Of a stretch of 64,000 nucleotides of DNA, positions 1 through 10,168 are shown one piece after another. The position numbers were made by a program, and so were the translations under genes. The stretch lies in the NCBI GenBank assembly GCA_949825045.1, contig OX463814.1, positions 36,784,383-36,848,382 on the forward strand, read 5' to 3'. Within the stretch, counting starts at the first letter, position 1, and each line of letters starts with the position of its first letter. The stretch comes from Argyresthia goedartella (taxonomy: Eukaryota > Arthropoda > Insecta > Lepidoptera > Argyresthiidae). A model generated the notes under the pieces. It was not told the DNA's origin and did no database searches. It saw nothing but the letters and a program-made list of their open reading frames with translations.

Positions 1-300
1 AAACCAACATCCTAACAGTTTCAAGTCAATATATCTATGAAAACATAATATATGTGAGGAAAAATATCAGTAGCTTTAAAACCATTGATAGCCGCCACAA
101 TGTGCAAACTATAAATAAACCTAAACTTTCTTTGCCAATGTTCAGACTCACAAAAGCAGTTCTTTTATGGGACACTGTATACGCTTTTACAATAAAATTC
201 CGCAAGAAATAAAAATCTTAACTGAAGCTCGATTCAAAAAATGTATAAAGCACACTTTGTGCCCAAAGGCCTACTAAAAAATTAATGACTTTTTACAAGA
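1..300 (+). pseudogene. 3' end of a CR1/Jockey-group non-LTR retrotransposon (RT C-terminal relic)
   Basis: Translation of the opening bases gives SSQYIYENIIYVRKNISSFK, then a segment with NVQTINKPKLSLPMFRL. This lines up with the C-terminal tail of the reverse transcriptases at 11140-11440 and 57840-58140 (QYIYDNLVYVKRNITNFQ and a following NFNTRNKDKLV). The end near 285-300 falls where the KKGYY-type tail of the relatives lies. The frame is disturbed, so it is a dead fragment; its upstream part lies outside the window. Confidence 0.75.
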
Positions 301-1690
301 CACCGACATCTGGCATTAAACCAGTTCATTGCATCTTATATATTATGTACTATGTAATAATTAGGCACCAAATTAATGTTATTGATTAACTTGATTATGT
401 TATGACGTTCATTAAGTCTCAATTTTTGTGCTATTAGGAAAAAAAATCTTTGAACTGAAATGATCATTCAAATCATTCATTCAAATATCGCTAGTTAAAA
501 ACTTGACGCGCCTTTATCGTGGATTTTTTAAATTAGAACTGTGTTTTCGTTTGAGCTAAAAGAAATCCCAGGGTTAGTGAAAATCCTAATTTAAATTTTA
601 TTCTTATTTGCGCAGTCAATGTTCAAGAATTTTGGCAGTTACTGTACAAGAAATGTGTAAAATCAAGCATTCTATAAATGCCTGAAATGGTCTTGCAGTA
701 TAATAGTACATCATGAAACAAGGGAGCAAAGTTGGTTATTACACACGAGGTTGCCTTACCAGCTCGAGCCGCAGCGTAGCGCAGGCGAGAGCAGTAAAGA
801 ACCAAGTATTTTATTACCATCACAAGTCTCATTCGACGTTTTCAACACACTTGTGAAGAAAAATCTATATCTTCACCGGTACTCGACATTATCACAATAA
901 AAACAATGAATGAAAAGTTGTATTTGTTGAAAACTGGATCAAAATGCCGTGCACTTTATTTTTTTTAGTTTTCACTCGTTGACTCTGACTGCCAGAGGCA
1001 ATGCAAAAGCTAAACTAACAGCTATTTTTTTATATTTTTTTCATAGTAAACGAAATACATCTCTGTAACTTTACTTGTAATTTGTAAAAAAAAAAATGTT
1101 TAGTCATCTTATTTTGATAATAACATAATTCATAATGCATGATTCTTTATTGGACAAAGATAAAGGTCATCAAACTTTGATGTGCGTATTTAATCGCAAA
1201 TCAAAAATACTGATTTGCACAGCAAAACAGGATCAAAACAAAACACTTTTTATGTTTTAAATATTTTATGTGTACTTAAGTTTATGTTTTAAGTATTTTT
1301 GTGTTACTTATTAATCCCACCTAACTTAGAATAAACTATATTCAATATAATTATTGTGTAAATCGAACACAAATTTATTTTAATTGAAATTTGTAATTAA
1401 CAAATTATATTGTCTATTATCAATTAGAATTCGTTATAATGTAACGAACTAAAATTTGTTATGTTTTGAACTGTAATTTAATGCAAGCTGAGTTTGCCTA
1501 TAAGTGGACAAACATCTACAATGTGTACAGATTGTAATAATTCAGTAAACGCCACTGTACGGTGGCGGACCGGAAGCAATAAAAAAAACGGAGACTTTGT
1601 TTTAGAAACCAATGCTTATATCATGTTCAAACTGATCAGGAATCTCCCTAGTACATCATTTTTGTACCTGGATCAAATCAAGTGAGCGGA
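301..1690. other. A+T-rich stretch without a recognisable gene
   Basis: No coding region is convincing; the short frames at 623-832 and 1494-1685 match nothing I recognise. The piece at about 1237-1320, which includes acttaagtttatgttttaag, resembles 29213-29290 and marks a dispersed repeat. Confidence 0.5.
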
Positions 1691-1936
1691 TCTGGAATTT
1701 TATGGCAGACGCCCTGTGAGTGCCGCGTGATTTACAGCAAGATCAACAAAGTCTCAAATCAAGTGGAGACAATACCAATTTGCTTTCACCGTGGACATCG
1801 AAATAATGTTTCGGCAGATTTGGGTGCACCTTGATCATCAGCAATTGCAAAAGATCGTGTGGAGAGGCGATCCCTCGAAACGCCTGGAAGACTATCAACT
1901 GAGCACAGTAACCTACAGCAACAAAGCCGACCCTTT
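1690..1936 (+). pseudogene. BEL/Pao reverse transcriptase fragment
   Basis: The frame through 1761-1936 reads KWRQYQFAFTVDIEIMFRQI and then VHLDHQQLQKIVWRGDP, with TVTYSNKADPFL further on. This is the start of a BEL/Pao RT: the first catalytic aspartate block (family form FTADIEKMYRQI) followed by the WR-P and TVTYG-APFL blocks. Bases before 1760 hold the preceding LQQ...SL piece one frame away. At 1937 the homology stops abruptly and minus-strand pol sequence begins. It is a short scrambled relic with no ability to act. Confidence 0.8.
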
Positions 1937-2118
1937 CCTTGATATGATGACGACATCATTAATACTGATATTTGGCTTTGGTTGTGTCGTGATAGTTGCG
2001 TGAGATATTCTGACCACCATCTCGTCCATATCGTCTTTGAATATCTTTTGGGTCAGTTGCAATCTTGTTCTCTGTCAATTTCTGTCTCATTCAATGTAAG
2101 TGATGGTCCACTCCAAAT
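1937..2118 (-). pseudogene. BEL/Pao pol C-terminal fragment
   Basis: On the minus strand the sequence reads IWTRWWSEYLTQLSRHNQ followed, after a frame slip, by PNISINDVVII. BEL/Pao pol proteins end with a W-RW--EYL--LQ-R segment and an NI-(I/V)-D-V(V/L)I(I/K)-(D/E) block just downstream of the integrase core, so this is probably that region. It abuts the plus-strand RT fragment head to head, which shows rearrangement. Frame slips and brevity make the call moderate. Confidence 0.5.
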
Positions 2119-2120
2119 TA

Positions 2121-2850
2121 TACTCGGCGCCACGACTAAAGAGCTTTGTCCTTGAATGCGCAGTAGTCACTTTTCACAAGTGTTTGGCGCGGGGAAGTGA
2201 GGAGCGACGGGGGCGGTAGTCAGCGCCGGCACCTGATTCGTTGATCAGTCGCTTCCCGATGCCCGCACCGAAAGCACGTCTCGAAGCTTCTTGAGTACAG
2301 TCGCATACAATATTACCCAACGTTATCTTTCGCCCCGGTCGAAAATGCCGAAAAATAAAGTACTGACTAGGCAAGCTAGAAAAATGGTTTACGATGTGAA
2401 CTGTTATATCAAAAAAGAGTCTGATGAAATACTGATGAAGAAGTCTGATGAAAAACTTAATTGTGGTTTAATTGTTACAAATTATTAGTCAGCGGGAAGA
2501 AAAGAGTGTGCAGGACTATTACTACAAGTATCTTTATTCACTAGGCCCTAGTGACTAGGGGCATTCTATGCTAGGGGGTTATTTATATATAGGTTTCAAC
2601 GTTGACGTTAACAAATGTTGTCAATAGAGAGTACCTATAGTTTATTTGACACAAAGTCCATTATTTACATCGGCTAATATCCCAATCAACAAAATATCAA
2701 ACAGAGAAAAAATAGAAGTGAAGAAAGTCCTGAACACTCATTCCTTCACACTAACCCTAAAAACGCACTTCGGAATTATGCCGCGACTGTACACATGCGC
2801 AGTAATCCCCGCCAGTTTCTCCGAGAGCTCTTTATTCGTGGCGCCGAGTG
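2121..2850 (+). mobile_element. Internally deleted DNA transposon with TA target duplication
   Basis: The two ends are inverted copies: actcggcgccacgactaaag at 2122 onward, and its reverse-complement relative (actcggcgccacgaataaag) ending at 2849. Each is flanked by TA, as in Tc1/mariner/IS630-type insertions. The right flank is BEL/Pao sequence (end of the minus-strand RT fragment), so the element sits inside older mobile DNA. Inside, 2345-2488 encodes MPKNKVLTRQARKMVYDVNC and about 28 more residues, Lys/Arg-rich and helix-like, similar to the N-terminal DNA-binding start of insect DDE transposases. No catalytic domain follows, so it would depend on a transposase in trans. Confidence 0.55.
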
Positions 2851-2852
2851 TA

Positions 2853-2961
2853 CTGATGATCAGGGTGCACTCAAATATGCCGGAACATTTTTTCGGTGTC
2901 CGCGGTGAAAGCAAATTGGTATTGTCTCCATTTGATTATGAGACTTTGTAGATTTTTCTGC
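2853..2961 (-). pseudogene. BEL/Pao reverse transcriptase fragment (minus strand)
   Basis: The minus strand reads LQKNLQSLIIKWRQYQFAF and continues with TADTEKMFRHI, a stop, and VHPDHQ. It is the same RT block as at 1760-1860 but a different copy: it keeps ADxEKM, has an H for Q and carries a stop. It is cut on one side by the TA-flanked transposon and on the other by the arm of the large inverted repeat, whose boundary coincides with the loss of BEL similarity. Confidence 0.8.
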
Positions 2962-3516
2962 AAATTACCTTCAAAATCCAGTAGGAAATCGTTTTTGCAA
3001 CACATTGTCCAAATCCAGTGAAAATTTATAAAATTATTAGATACGACTGGGGCCACATTACCACCTTCTCATCTAGGGAACTCTTCCGTGAGAGTCCACC
3101 CGCACCGCACATGGCAATTTTTCATCGTACAGGAATTGTACTTATGGAGTATTGAATAACTAGCTAAACGTGGGCACAATTGTGCCTCTACAAAACCATA
3201 TGTGAAATGGCGTGACGCTATGTTATCTTATGTATGAATAGTGCTTTCATGAATACGGTATATTAAATAAAATACTATGCACACGGAGCTGCTGAAGAGA
3301 AATGATTTGTTTAATGGGGTAGATCAAAGTAAAAGGCACTGTATGTTTGTAACACAAAGAGTTTCATTAATCTGAGGTTTGTAACTTGATTGCGGCCTCC
3401 CAGCCCGCCAGAGTCTTCAACTTGGACAATAAGGTTGTTTGCGATGTGCTTGAGTGGTAAGACATTCCTATCCATCATAAATCCTTATCATAAGTCCTTT
3501 CTATTCATGTGGTCTT
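2962..3516 (+). repeat. Left arm of a 555-bp inverted duplication
   Basis: This segment is the reverse complement of 4372-4926. Paired positions add up to 7888 at both ends and at the internal points checked (3001-3060, 3241-3300, 3481-3516), so there is no net indel, and I saw no mismatch. No protein is recognised in it. Confidence 0.9.
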
Positions 3517-4371
3517 AAAATATTTAATGTTATTGTTTAATATTTATGCTTCGGAACGCACTTTTTTTTTGTTGCGCGATCGGACCGCGAGTGATCGGAA
3601 CGGAACTATCTAGCTGTCACTTGCATAGAAACGAAATGGCGAGTTAGAGGTTACTTTGGCACATGGGTAATTTGTCGGCGTCAGGCATTCGGGCCTTGGC
3701 TATAAGTTATTTGTAATAATTGTCTACCACAGGTATCGGGCCTGGTCGGAATGTTAATTGTAATAATCACGGAACAATCGTCGGGAAATAAGTAGATTTC
3801 ACGTCATCGGAGTGAGTGCTTCGTGCTGTGAAAGGTTGAAGTGATTCGGTGATCAATTCGTCGCGTTCAGATAGCGACCCTTGTGTCGGCAAGCATCACG
3901 ACGGCGACAGCAGCGGGCTGCGACGAGAGTAAGATTCGACTCCCCTCACCCCCCACCCTGGTGTTCCTCATCCCGTATTCCTGCCTCTAATTGAGCTTTC
4001 GAATGCCGGTCCACGGCGTCAAGGTCAGTACTGCTTTGTGACATTCCAATGAAAACAACCCTACCAAGATTCCACGCCCTGTCGGTTAAGGCGTTGAATT
4101 TAACAGTTATGATGATTATTATTATTGTATAATTAAATGTCATATTTGTGGAAATTTATTTATAGCATTATCAATGGAATTGAAAAATCGGGTTTAAAGT
4201 ATTGTAGCTTTCATTCGATTGTTAATAATTTTAATGATCAGGTTTTTATTTATAATTAATTGTGTTTAATTTATGCATATATTTTTAATTTAATTTGAAT
4301 ATATTTTTTTTAATAATTGTTAATGATTCTGGAAAATAAACTTATTATTATTATTATTATCAACAGCAACA
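3517..4371. other. 855-bp spacer of the inverted duplication
   Basis: The spacer is single copy. It starts A+T-rich, becomes G+C-richer around 3575-3960 (ttgcgcgatcggaccgcgag near 3575), and ends in A+T-rich sequence with an ATT microsatellite at about 4347-4362. No open frame resembles a known protein. The middle could be LTR-like or promoter-like, but I see no terminal TG/CA pair with a duplication that would prove an LTR. Confidence 0.5.
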
Positions 4372-4926
4372 AAGACCACATGAATAGAAAGGACTTATGA
4401 TAAGGATTTATGATGGATAGGAATGTCTTACCACTCAAGCACATCGCAAACAACCTTATTGTCCAAGTTGAAGACTCTGGCGGGCTGGGAGGCCGCAATC
4501 AAGTTACAAACCTCAGATTAATGAAACTCTTTGTGTTACAAACATACAGTGCCTTTTACTTTGATCTACCCCATTAAACAAATCATTTCTCTTCAGCAGC
4601 TCCGTGTGCATAGTATTTTATTTAATATACCGTATTCATGAAAGCACTATTCATACATAAGATAACATAGCGTCACGCCATTTCACATATGGTTTTGTAG
4701 AGGCACAATTGTGCCCACGTTTAGCTAGTTATTCAATACTCCATAAGTACAATTCCTGTACGATGAAAAATTGCCATGTGCGGTGCGGGTGGACTCTCAC
4801 GGAAGAGTTCCCTAGATGAGAAGGTGGTAATGTGGCCCCAGTCGTATCTAATAATTTTATAAATTTTCACTGGATTTGGACAATGTGTTGCAAAAACGAT
4901 TTCCTACTGGATTTTGAAGGTAATTT
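4372..4926 (-). repeat. Right arm of the 555-bp inverted duplication
   Basis: It is the reverse complement of 2962-3516. Arms plus spacer span 1965 bp. No target-site duplication could be recognised just outside either arm. Possible explanations are a foldback-type element, a recent inverted duplication, or an assembly fold-back. Confidence 0.9.
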
Positions 4927-6097
4927 CTAAAAACTCTTTGTTTACTTAATATGTGTTTATTATCTCCAAACTTTTAGCACCATCTACGTGGAACTAATTA
5001 GAAAGTTTGTTTCCTCACGGTGTAATCAAATTACGCTACTGGTGGAGGACTCGTCTGTGATTTAGTCAGTATGTATCAGTTTTGTTTCTTTCCAGAAGCT
5101 TCTTCGGCATAGGATTTACTTCCTTCAATGTTTACATGTGTCTTTGTCACTTAAACAGCAACAACAACCTTATTATAGTAGTAATACCTAAATCACTGCA
5201 GTGCAGTCAACAACTCACTACCAGAGTCCAGTCACGCCCTCCCAACTGGCAAAAGATCAGTAGCAGTCTGGAATAGGAGAGTCGCCAGGAACATTAGATC
5301 AGGTAGGTCTGGAGGCACCTTTTGAGTGAGATCCCAGAAAAACATTTATTGCGGGGGACTAGGTAAAGCACCAACACAGAAACACGACTACAGATGGAAA
5401 CTCGTCGCAACAAACGCACACATTACGAAACGATACAATGCTGACTAAAATGTGATGACAAGCAGGACTAATGATGGCGTTTCCACACTAAAACATCATT
5501 GCCAGGAACTGATTCAAGGCACTTGAGTCAGCTAGTTACCTTCAAAGCTACTGGCCTTTTTTAAATTTGTCACGTAACCTGTGAGGCAAGGAATGCTGGA
5601 ACTGAATGCCTAGAGTCGTCAAGAAATAGTGCTTGCGTAAAGGTGTATACTTGTTTCTAGGTACAAACAAATATTGTTTTTTCTTACTAATGGAAAACAT
5701 CGTAGGGAATATTTTATATCTCTAGAGATGAAGAGATGGGCTAGACACCGCACAAATGAATGATGAATTGATTAAGGCTGGGCGCCCCACAGCGGAGCTT
5801 TGAATTTAACCTTCAGCTTACTTTTGAAAATTATAATTCAAATGTTAAAATAAAAAAGGCTAACAGGGCAAAGTAACATTACACTTTTATAACGATGAAA
5901 TAAATAACAAGTATATAATTACTTACTTGCACGTACATACATACATACACATATATAAATTCAAGCCCGGTCCGAAATTGTAAAAATAAATGGTATTTTT
6001 TCGCCCATTTTCTGAAATATATTTTTAACTGAGTATTTCAATTTCATGAAAAGAATTTACTCCTAGCAACAAGCCCTTTCATTGGATATACTTATTC
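4927..6097. other. Intergenic stretch, no gene recognised
   Basis: Short frames such as 5082-5276 show no family signature. A small catacatacata run lies at about 5935-5950. Nothing else can be supported. Confidence 0.45.
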
Positions 6098-6725
6098 GAC
6101 GAGTACTTTGACACTAGATGGTAACCAGGGTCTGATGATGGAGCTGGAAGGTGGCCCATAGGAACTCCATAATTAAACAACGCAACCCCATCGAGTTTGG
6201 GCTCGTTTAATTTGTCTTGACGAGTACTTTGACGCTAGATGGTAACCAGGGTCTGATGATGGAGCTGGAAGGTGGCCCATAGGAACTCCATAATTAAACG
6301 ATGCAACCCCATCGAGTTTGGGCTCGTTTAATTTGTCTTAACGAGTACTTTGACACTAGATGGTAACGAGGGTCAGATAATGGAGCTGGAAGGTGGCCCA
6401 TAGGAACTCCATAATTAAACAACGCAATCACATCGAGTTTGGGCTCGTTTAATTTGTCTTGACAAGTAATTTGTCACTAAATGGTAACCAGGGTCTGATG
6501 ATGGAGCTGGAAGGTGGCCCATAGGAACTCCATAATTAAACGATGCACCCCATCGAGTTTGGGCTCGTTTTGTTTGTCTTGACTTGTACTTTGACACTAG
6601 ATGGTAACCAGGATCTGATGATGGAGCTGGAAGGTGGCCCATAGGAACTCCATAATTAAACGAAGAAACCCCTTCGAGTTTGGGCTAGTTTAATTTGTTT
6701 TGACGAGTATTTTGATACTAGATGT
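6098..6725. repeat. 121-bp tandem repeat (minisatellite), about 5.2 copies
   Basis: Unit starts fall at 6101, 6222, 6343, 6464, 6584 and 6705, giving a period of 121 bp with one 120-bp unit. Each unit holds tactttgacactagatggta, a gatgatggagctggaaggtg block, cataggaactccataattaa, and gagtttgggctcgtttaatt. Copies differ by a few bases. On the minus strand the repeat is open over 6415-6642 and reads MGHLPAPSSDPGYHLV repeatedly, most likely by chance because the shorter unit shifts the frame. Confidence 0.9.
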
Positions 6726-6864
6726 CCGACCCCAAAGCCGAGTTAAGTCTTTAGCAGTTCTTCAGATCGAAGAACTTGACTGCCCGAAGTTGACTTCGAA
6801 GAAACCTTGTAATGTTGATGCATTAAAAGAAATGGATAGAATGAGAAACGCTACAAATAAATAA
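6694..6864 (+). other. Orphan open frame ending in TAA, possible terminal exon
   Basis: An open frame without ATG runs from the last repeat unit to a TAA at 6862-6864. From 6721 it reads DVRPQSRVKSLAVLQIEELD and then CPKLTSKKPCNVDALKEMDR and a short basic end. Composition is protein-like (Lys, Glu, Leu, Cys), unlike the surrounding A+T-rich sequence, and a ctag acceptor-like site lies at 6717-6720. It could be the last exon of an unseen gene or a relic. I do not recognise the family. Confidence 0.25.
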
Positions 6865-7500
6865 CTGGTGATTACATAACTAATTTGAACATTATTTTAC
6901 CTTACTACAAATATGTAAAAAAATATACATATATAAATAAATAAAATATATAAACATTAAGTGCTCAAAGCAGCACATATTATGTGAACGTACTACGGAC
7001 TATATAATGGAAACACGCTACTACGTGCAACGAACTACGTCGTAGTAAATCTCAATTTAAAAATACTAAAAAGTTAAAAATAAAAATAAAGAAAAAAAAA
7101 CTTTTTTAAAAACAAGCTTTTATTAAAAATGAACTAAAGATTAAAATAAATTAACTCCAATAACAAATATATCACTTTATAAGTTCATTGTAACCTTTAA
7201 CGATAATTAAGCTTCTTTGTCTACGACAAAATAATTACATACCGTACATAATTATATATTTTTAACATTAAAACCTTCACACTTTAATTGTTAAATCTTC
7301 CCGTTTTTATCACAGTCCTAATTTCATAAATAAAAGCGTGTTACATTTTGTAATTGTATAAATACCAATGAATTTGCCTATGCTGACTTCCTAGTTGCAA
7401 AAGTCTCTAAGTTACTCTAAGTATTAAATAGAGTTCCCTTGGATGGAGCATCAATCACAGGGTCCTATAAATTAAGTTTTTTGTAAATTATAAGCATCGT
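6865..7500. other. A+T-rich stretch without gene
   Basis: This stretch is very A+T-rich, with taaataaataaaat-type runs near 6935-6955, and shows no open frame of interest. Confidence 0.5.
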
Positions 7501-7562
7501 TAAAAATGTCTCCGTCAGGGCTTCAGAGAGAGGTCAGCAGATGGTTCTCATAATCTCATGCT

Positions 7563-7975
7563 TTGGTGGCATGCAAGGATAGGAGTGATGTTGTGTTGGA
7601 GCGTGCTTCGGAGGAGGAACGCTTCAATATCGTATCAGATTTGAGTGCCAAGGCAGAATCCATTGAAGGTTTTCCACAACTCAAGTTAGACAAACTAAAA
7701 GCCGATGCCAATCAAAGTTTAGTACCCAGTCTGCTGCAGAAATACGACGACCGCACAAAGCTGGTTGCGTAGCTGACAATGAAACCCCTCTTTACCGTGG
7801 TCTGACCAACTGTAATAGGTTTATTGAACAACGAATTCAGGGACCGCACCAGATCGTCAAGAAACGAGGCTGGTGCTTCAGGTGTCTGGGTCCGCACTTA
7901 GCAAAGGAGTGCAAACGAGCAAGAATGTGCTTGTTTTGTAGCCGCCCACATAATGAGCCCCTCTGCCTGAACTAG
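7563..7975 (+). pseudogene. BEL/Pao gag remnant with CCHC zinc knuckles
   Basis: Gag packages the element RNA. An upstream frame at 7563-7772 (69 codons, MVACKDRSDVVLERASEEER...) is charged and helical, as in the pre-knuckle part of BEL gag. After a frame change, 7769-7975 reads RGWCFRCLGPHLAKECKRAR and MCLFCSRPHNEPLC. These are two Cys/His knuckles; the first is C-x2-C-x3-H-x4-C, one residue short of the usual CX2CX4HX4C. The frame stops at 7973-7975. The gag is broken by at least one frameshift. Confidence 0.75.
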
Positions 7976-8465
7976 TTAGGCCAACCCCAGTTGGGTGAAC
8001 AAGGACTTACGCAGAAACAGGATGAACGGGGTCGGGTATAGGGCAGTACTCGGGGTCATAGCAGGGGGGGACCTGGGTTCTCTGTTGCCATCCAGGGACT
8101 AATCGTACCACATGCAAAGGGACGGACCCAGGGGTACCAACATGTGGGGTCGCCTATACAGGGACGCAGGAGGATGAGGTCGGAAACATTGTTCAGAGGA
8201 ACATTGTTGATGGTTCTCTGACCTACCAAGGCGCCGGGTGTATTGACCAGGCCGTCACGGGCGGTTGGCAGCAGACACCCTCGAGCTACGCAGGTGCGGC
8301 TTGGACGCTGCCTCGGGTGTCAATCCGATCGTAACTGACTCCCTTGGTTGCACAGATGGTTCCCCCACTCTTAGAGCACCCACGGTGGGATGTGCGGCCA
8401 CCTCCGCTCAGCAGGGGAGTTCGTCAAATAGTGCCGCGTCCAGGAGAGCGCCGGCATAACAAGTC
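7976..8465 (+). other. Gag-integrase junction region of the BEL relic
   Basis: G+C-richer sequence lies between the knuckles and the integrase. The open frame at 8265-8459 shows no protease or RT motif. BEL elements should carry protease, RT and RNase H here (over 2 kb), so a large internal deletion, or a protein too decayed to recognise, is implied. Confidence 0.45.
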
Positions 8466-9029
8466 TTGGAACCCATTCGCATAAACCGACCTGCCTACGC
8501 TGTTGCACCAGCCATAGTGGGAGTACAGTCCTCGAACTTCGGCGCAAAAGAGGAGATCCTATGGAATGGATGTTCGAAATTGAAGGGAGCTGTTGCGAGT
8601 CTCAACCCATTCATTGATTCGGACGTTTTGCTTCAGGTAGGAGGACGATTATGCAATGCGAAGTTGCCGTGTTCGGCTTGTCACCCACTACTGCTTCCCA
8701 AGCGGGGACCGTTAGTTGACTTGCTGGTGACTGATCGGTATATCAAGAATGCTTATACAGGCTGCAACGCCCTGTTGGCCACATTCCAGCGGGAGTTTTG
8801 GATTTTGTCTGGCCGTCTTACCATACGAAGCATCGTGTTTTGGTGTATGCCTTTTTACCGACTCAATGCTGCCTCGATGCCACCCCACAAGGGGGACTTA
8901 CTTCCTGATCGCGTGAGTGAGGTCAGACCATTCTCGGGTGTTGGTACGGATTACGCAAGGCCGTTTCTATTTAAGTACTCAAGGATACGTATTGCTAAAC
9001 AGTACAAGGCGTACCTCTGCGTGTTTGTA
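8466..9029 (+). pseudogene. BEL/Pao integrase N-terminal (H2C2-type) region
   Basis: The frame contains LNPFIDSDVLLQVGGRL, then HPLLLPKRGPLVDLLVTDRY, FWILSGRLTIRSIVFWCMPF, and GVGTDYARPFLFKYS ending in KAYLCVFV. These are the landmarks of BEL/Pao integrase between RNase H and the catalytic core: LNPF-D--GLLRVGGRL, HP-ILPK, FWI-GGR--(V/I)R-(V/I)---C--C-R, and the G-DYAGP block that carries the first catalytic Asp. The second Cys of the zinc pair seems lost (CMPFYR). The frame is open to 9029, where it is cut by the nested insertion; the next residues of integrase are found at 14043. Confidence 0.9.
9024..9029 (+). repeat. Target duplication TTTGTA, left copy
   Basis: The hexamer tttgta occurs at the left edge of the nest and again at 14037-14042. 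Removing everything between restores the BEL integrase frame (..LCVFV, then CLSTKAVHIK..). Confidence 0.65.
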
Positions 9030-9047
9030 CGCAGAAAAAAAAGCTTA

Positions 9048-9377
9048 TTTTGAACACCACATAAACAAAAACATAAATAAACCTAAACTGTTGTGGAAAA
9101 ATCTAAGAGAAACTGCAATACATAACGTTAAGAAATCCATAGATATCCCTGATAACTTCGCTAAATCCGATGAAATGAATGCACACTTTATTAATGTTCC
9201 TGGGGACAACTCCCCTGCACCTCACCTTTGTTGTATATTTAATCAATGTATAGATAATGGTGTGTTTCCGGACTTGATGAAACTAAGTAAAGTTATACCT
9301 TTATTCAAAGCTGGTAGTACATCAGACCCCACCAATTTTAGACCCATATCGATACTACCAACGCTTAGCAAAATATT
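9048..9377 (+). pseudogene. Retrotransposon ORF2 linker and RT start (copy A, first part)
   Basis: It reads EKKAYFEHHINKNINKPKLL, then HFINVPGDNSPAPHLCCIFN, and VIPLFKAGSTSDPTNFRPIS with ILPTLSKI at the end. The same linker occurs at 62690-62865 (EKKAFFEHNINNYIGNPKKL). The RT signature I-P-(F/L)K-G---D--NFRPIS-LP--SK is intact. Sequence expected between NVPG and the RT fingers is missing, so this copy has an internal deletion. The frame is cut by the 791-bp insertion of copy B. Confidence 0.85.
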
Positions 9378-10168
9378 AATAATTAAGAACAATAACATGT
9401 AAACTTTCACTTTTAAAATACAAGCTGCCGTATCAGATAATAAGAATGATGTACATGTCACTTGCTGATTCATTGATCGGATATGGTATAAGTAGTTATG
9501 GGCGAACCTTTAAATCTAATATTCAGCTAATGTATAACATCCAACTTAGATTATTAAAATTAATTGTTCCTTCACGAATCAAAATTCAGTATGAAGGTGA
9601 CGATGCAGGCTTATTTCATTATTGTAAAGTAATTAGTGTCTACAATAAAATTAAAATAGCAAACATTTTTGAAGAATTTTGTAAAGAAAATAGATTAATA
9701 CGCAGAAGTCGGCCTGCACAGTTACGAAAACTGAATTACCTCACAAGGTAAGTGCTACCGCATTATAATAACTATTATGGAAAAAGAACAGGGGAATATA
9801 CGTTATCAAACTCACTAAACGAGTTACCTACAGAAGTGCTAGATAGTCTATATATCAATAAAAATAAAGTTAAACAGATCCTAAAACAACACTACCTAAA
9901 AGTCGGTTGATAAAGTTTATGTACATATATGAGAGTAATGTAAGGAACTAGAAAGGGGTATTGCGAGGATGAATCTTGGTACTCAGTATTAGGATCCATT
10001 GTCGCATGGCTACTATCTATATGTATAAGTGTCATTTTTATTTTTGTGTTATCTGTGTTTATAGCGATTTAGCTACCCCCATATAAACCTGACGGTTTGC
10101 GAGGGGTATCTTGAAAATGTAAAATTGTAATTGTTCTTGTGGAAGTGAATAAAATAAAAAAAAAATAA
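9378..10168 (+). mobile_element. 5'-truncated non-LTR retrotransposon 3' end (copy B) with A-rich tail
   Basis: It sits in the middle of the RT finger motif of copy A: SKIL is split from EKLILNQ, which resumes at 10169. Its 3' end is the A-rich aaaataaaaaaaaaataata near 10150. It codes for the C-terminal tail of a different RT: 9446-9751 reads SYGRTFKSNIQLMYNIQLRL and RRSRPAQLRKLNYLTR, continuing after a stop with YGKRTGEYTLSNSLNELP to about 9910. A 3' UTR of about 240 bp follows. It is the younger insertion relative to copy A. Confidence 0.75.

Noticed and set aside
3517..4371. Spacer of the inverted duplication as a BEL LTR
   Set aside because: The G+C-rich middle is suggestive, but no paired copy, TG...CA ends or target duplication could be found.
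6415..6642. Minus-strand repeat protein (MGHLPAPSSDPGYHLV repeats)
   Set aside because: The frame stays open only where the unit length changes; other units shift frame, and no start context or homologue is known.
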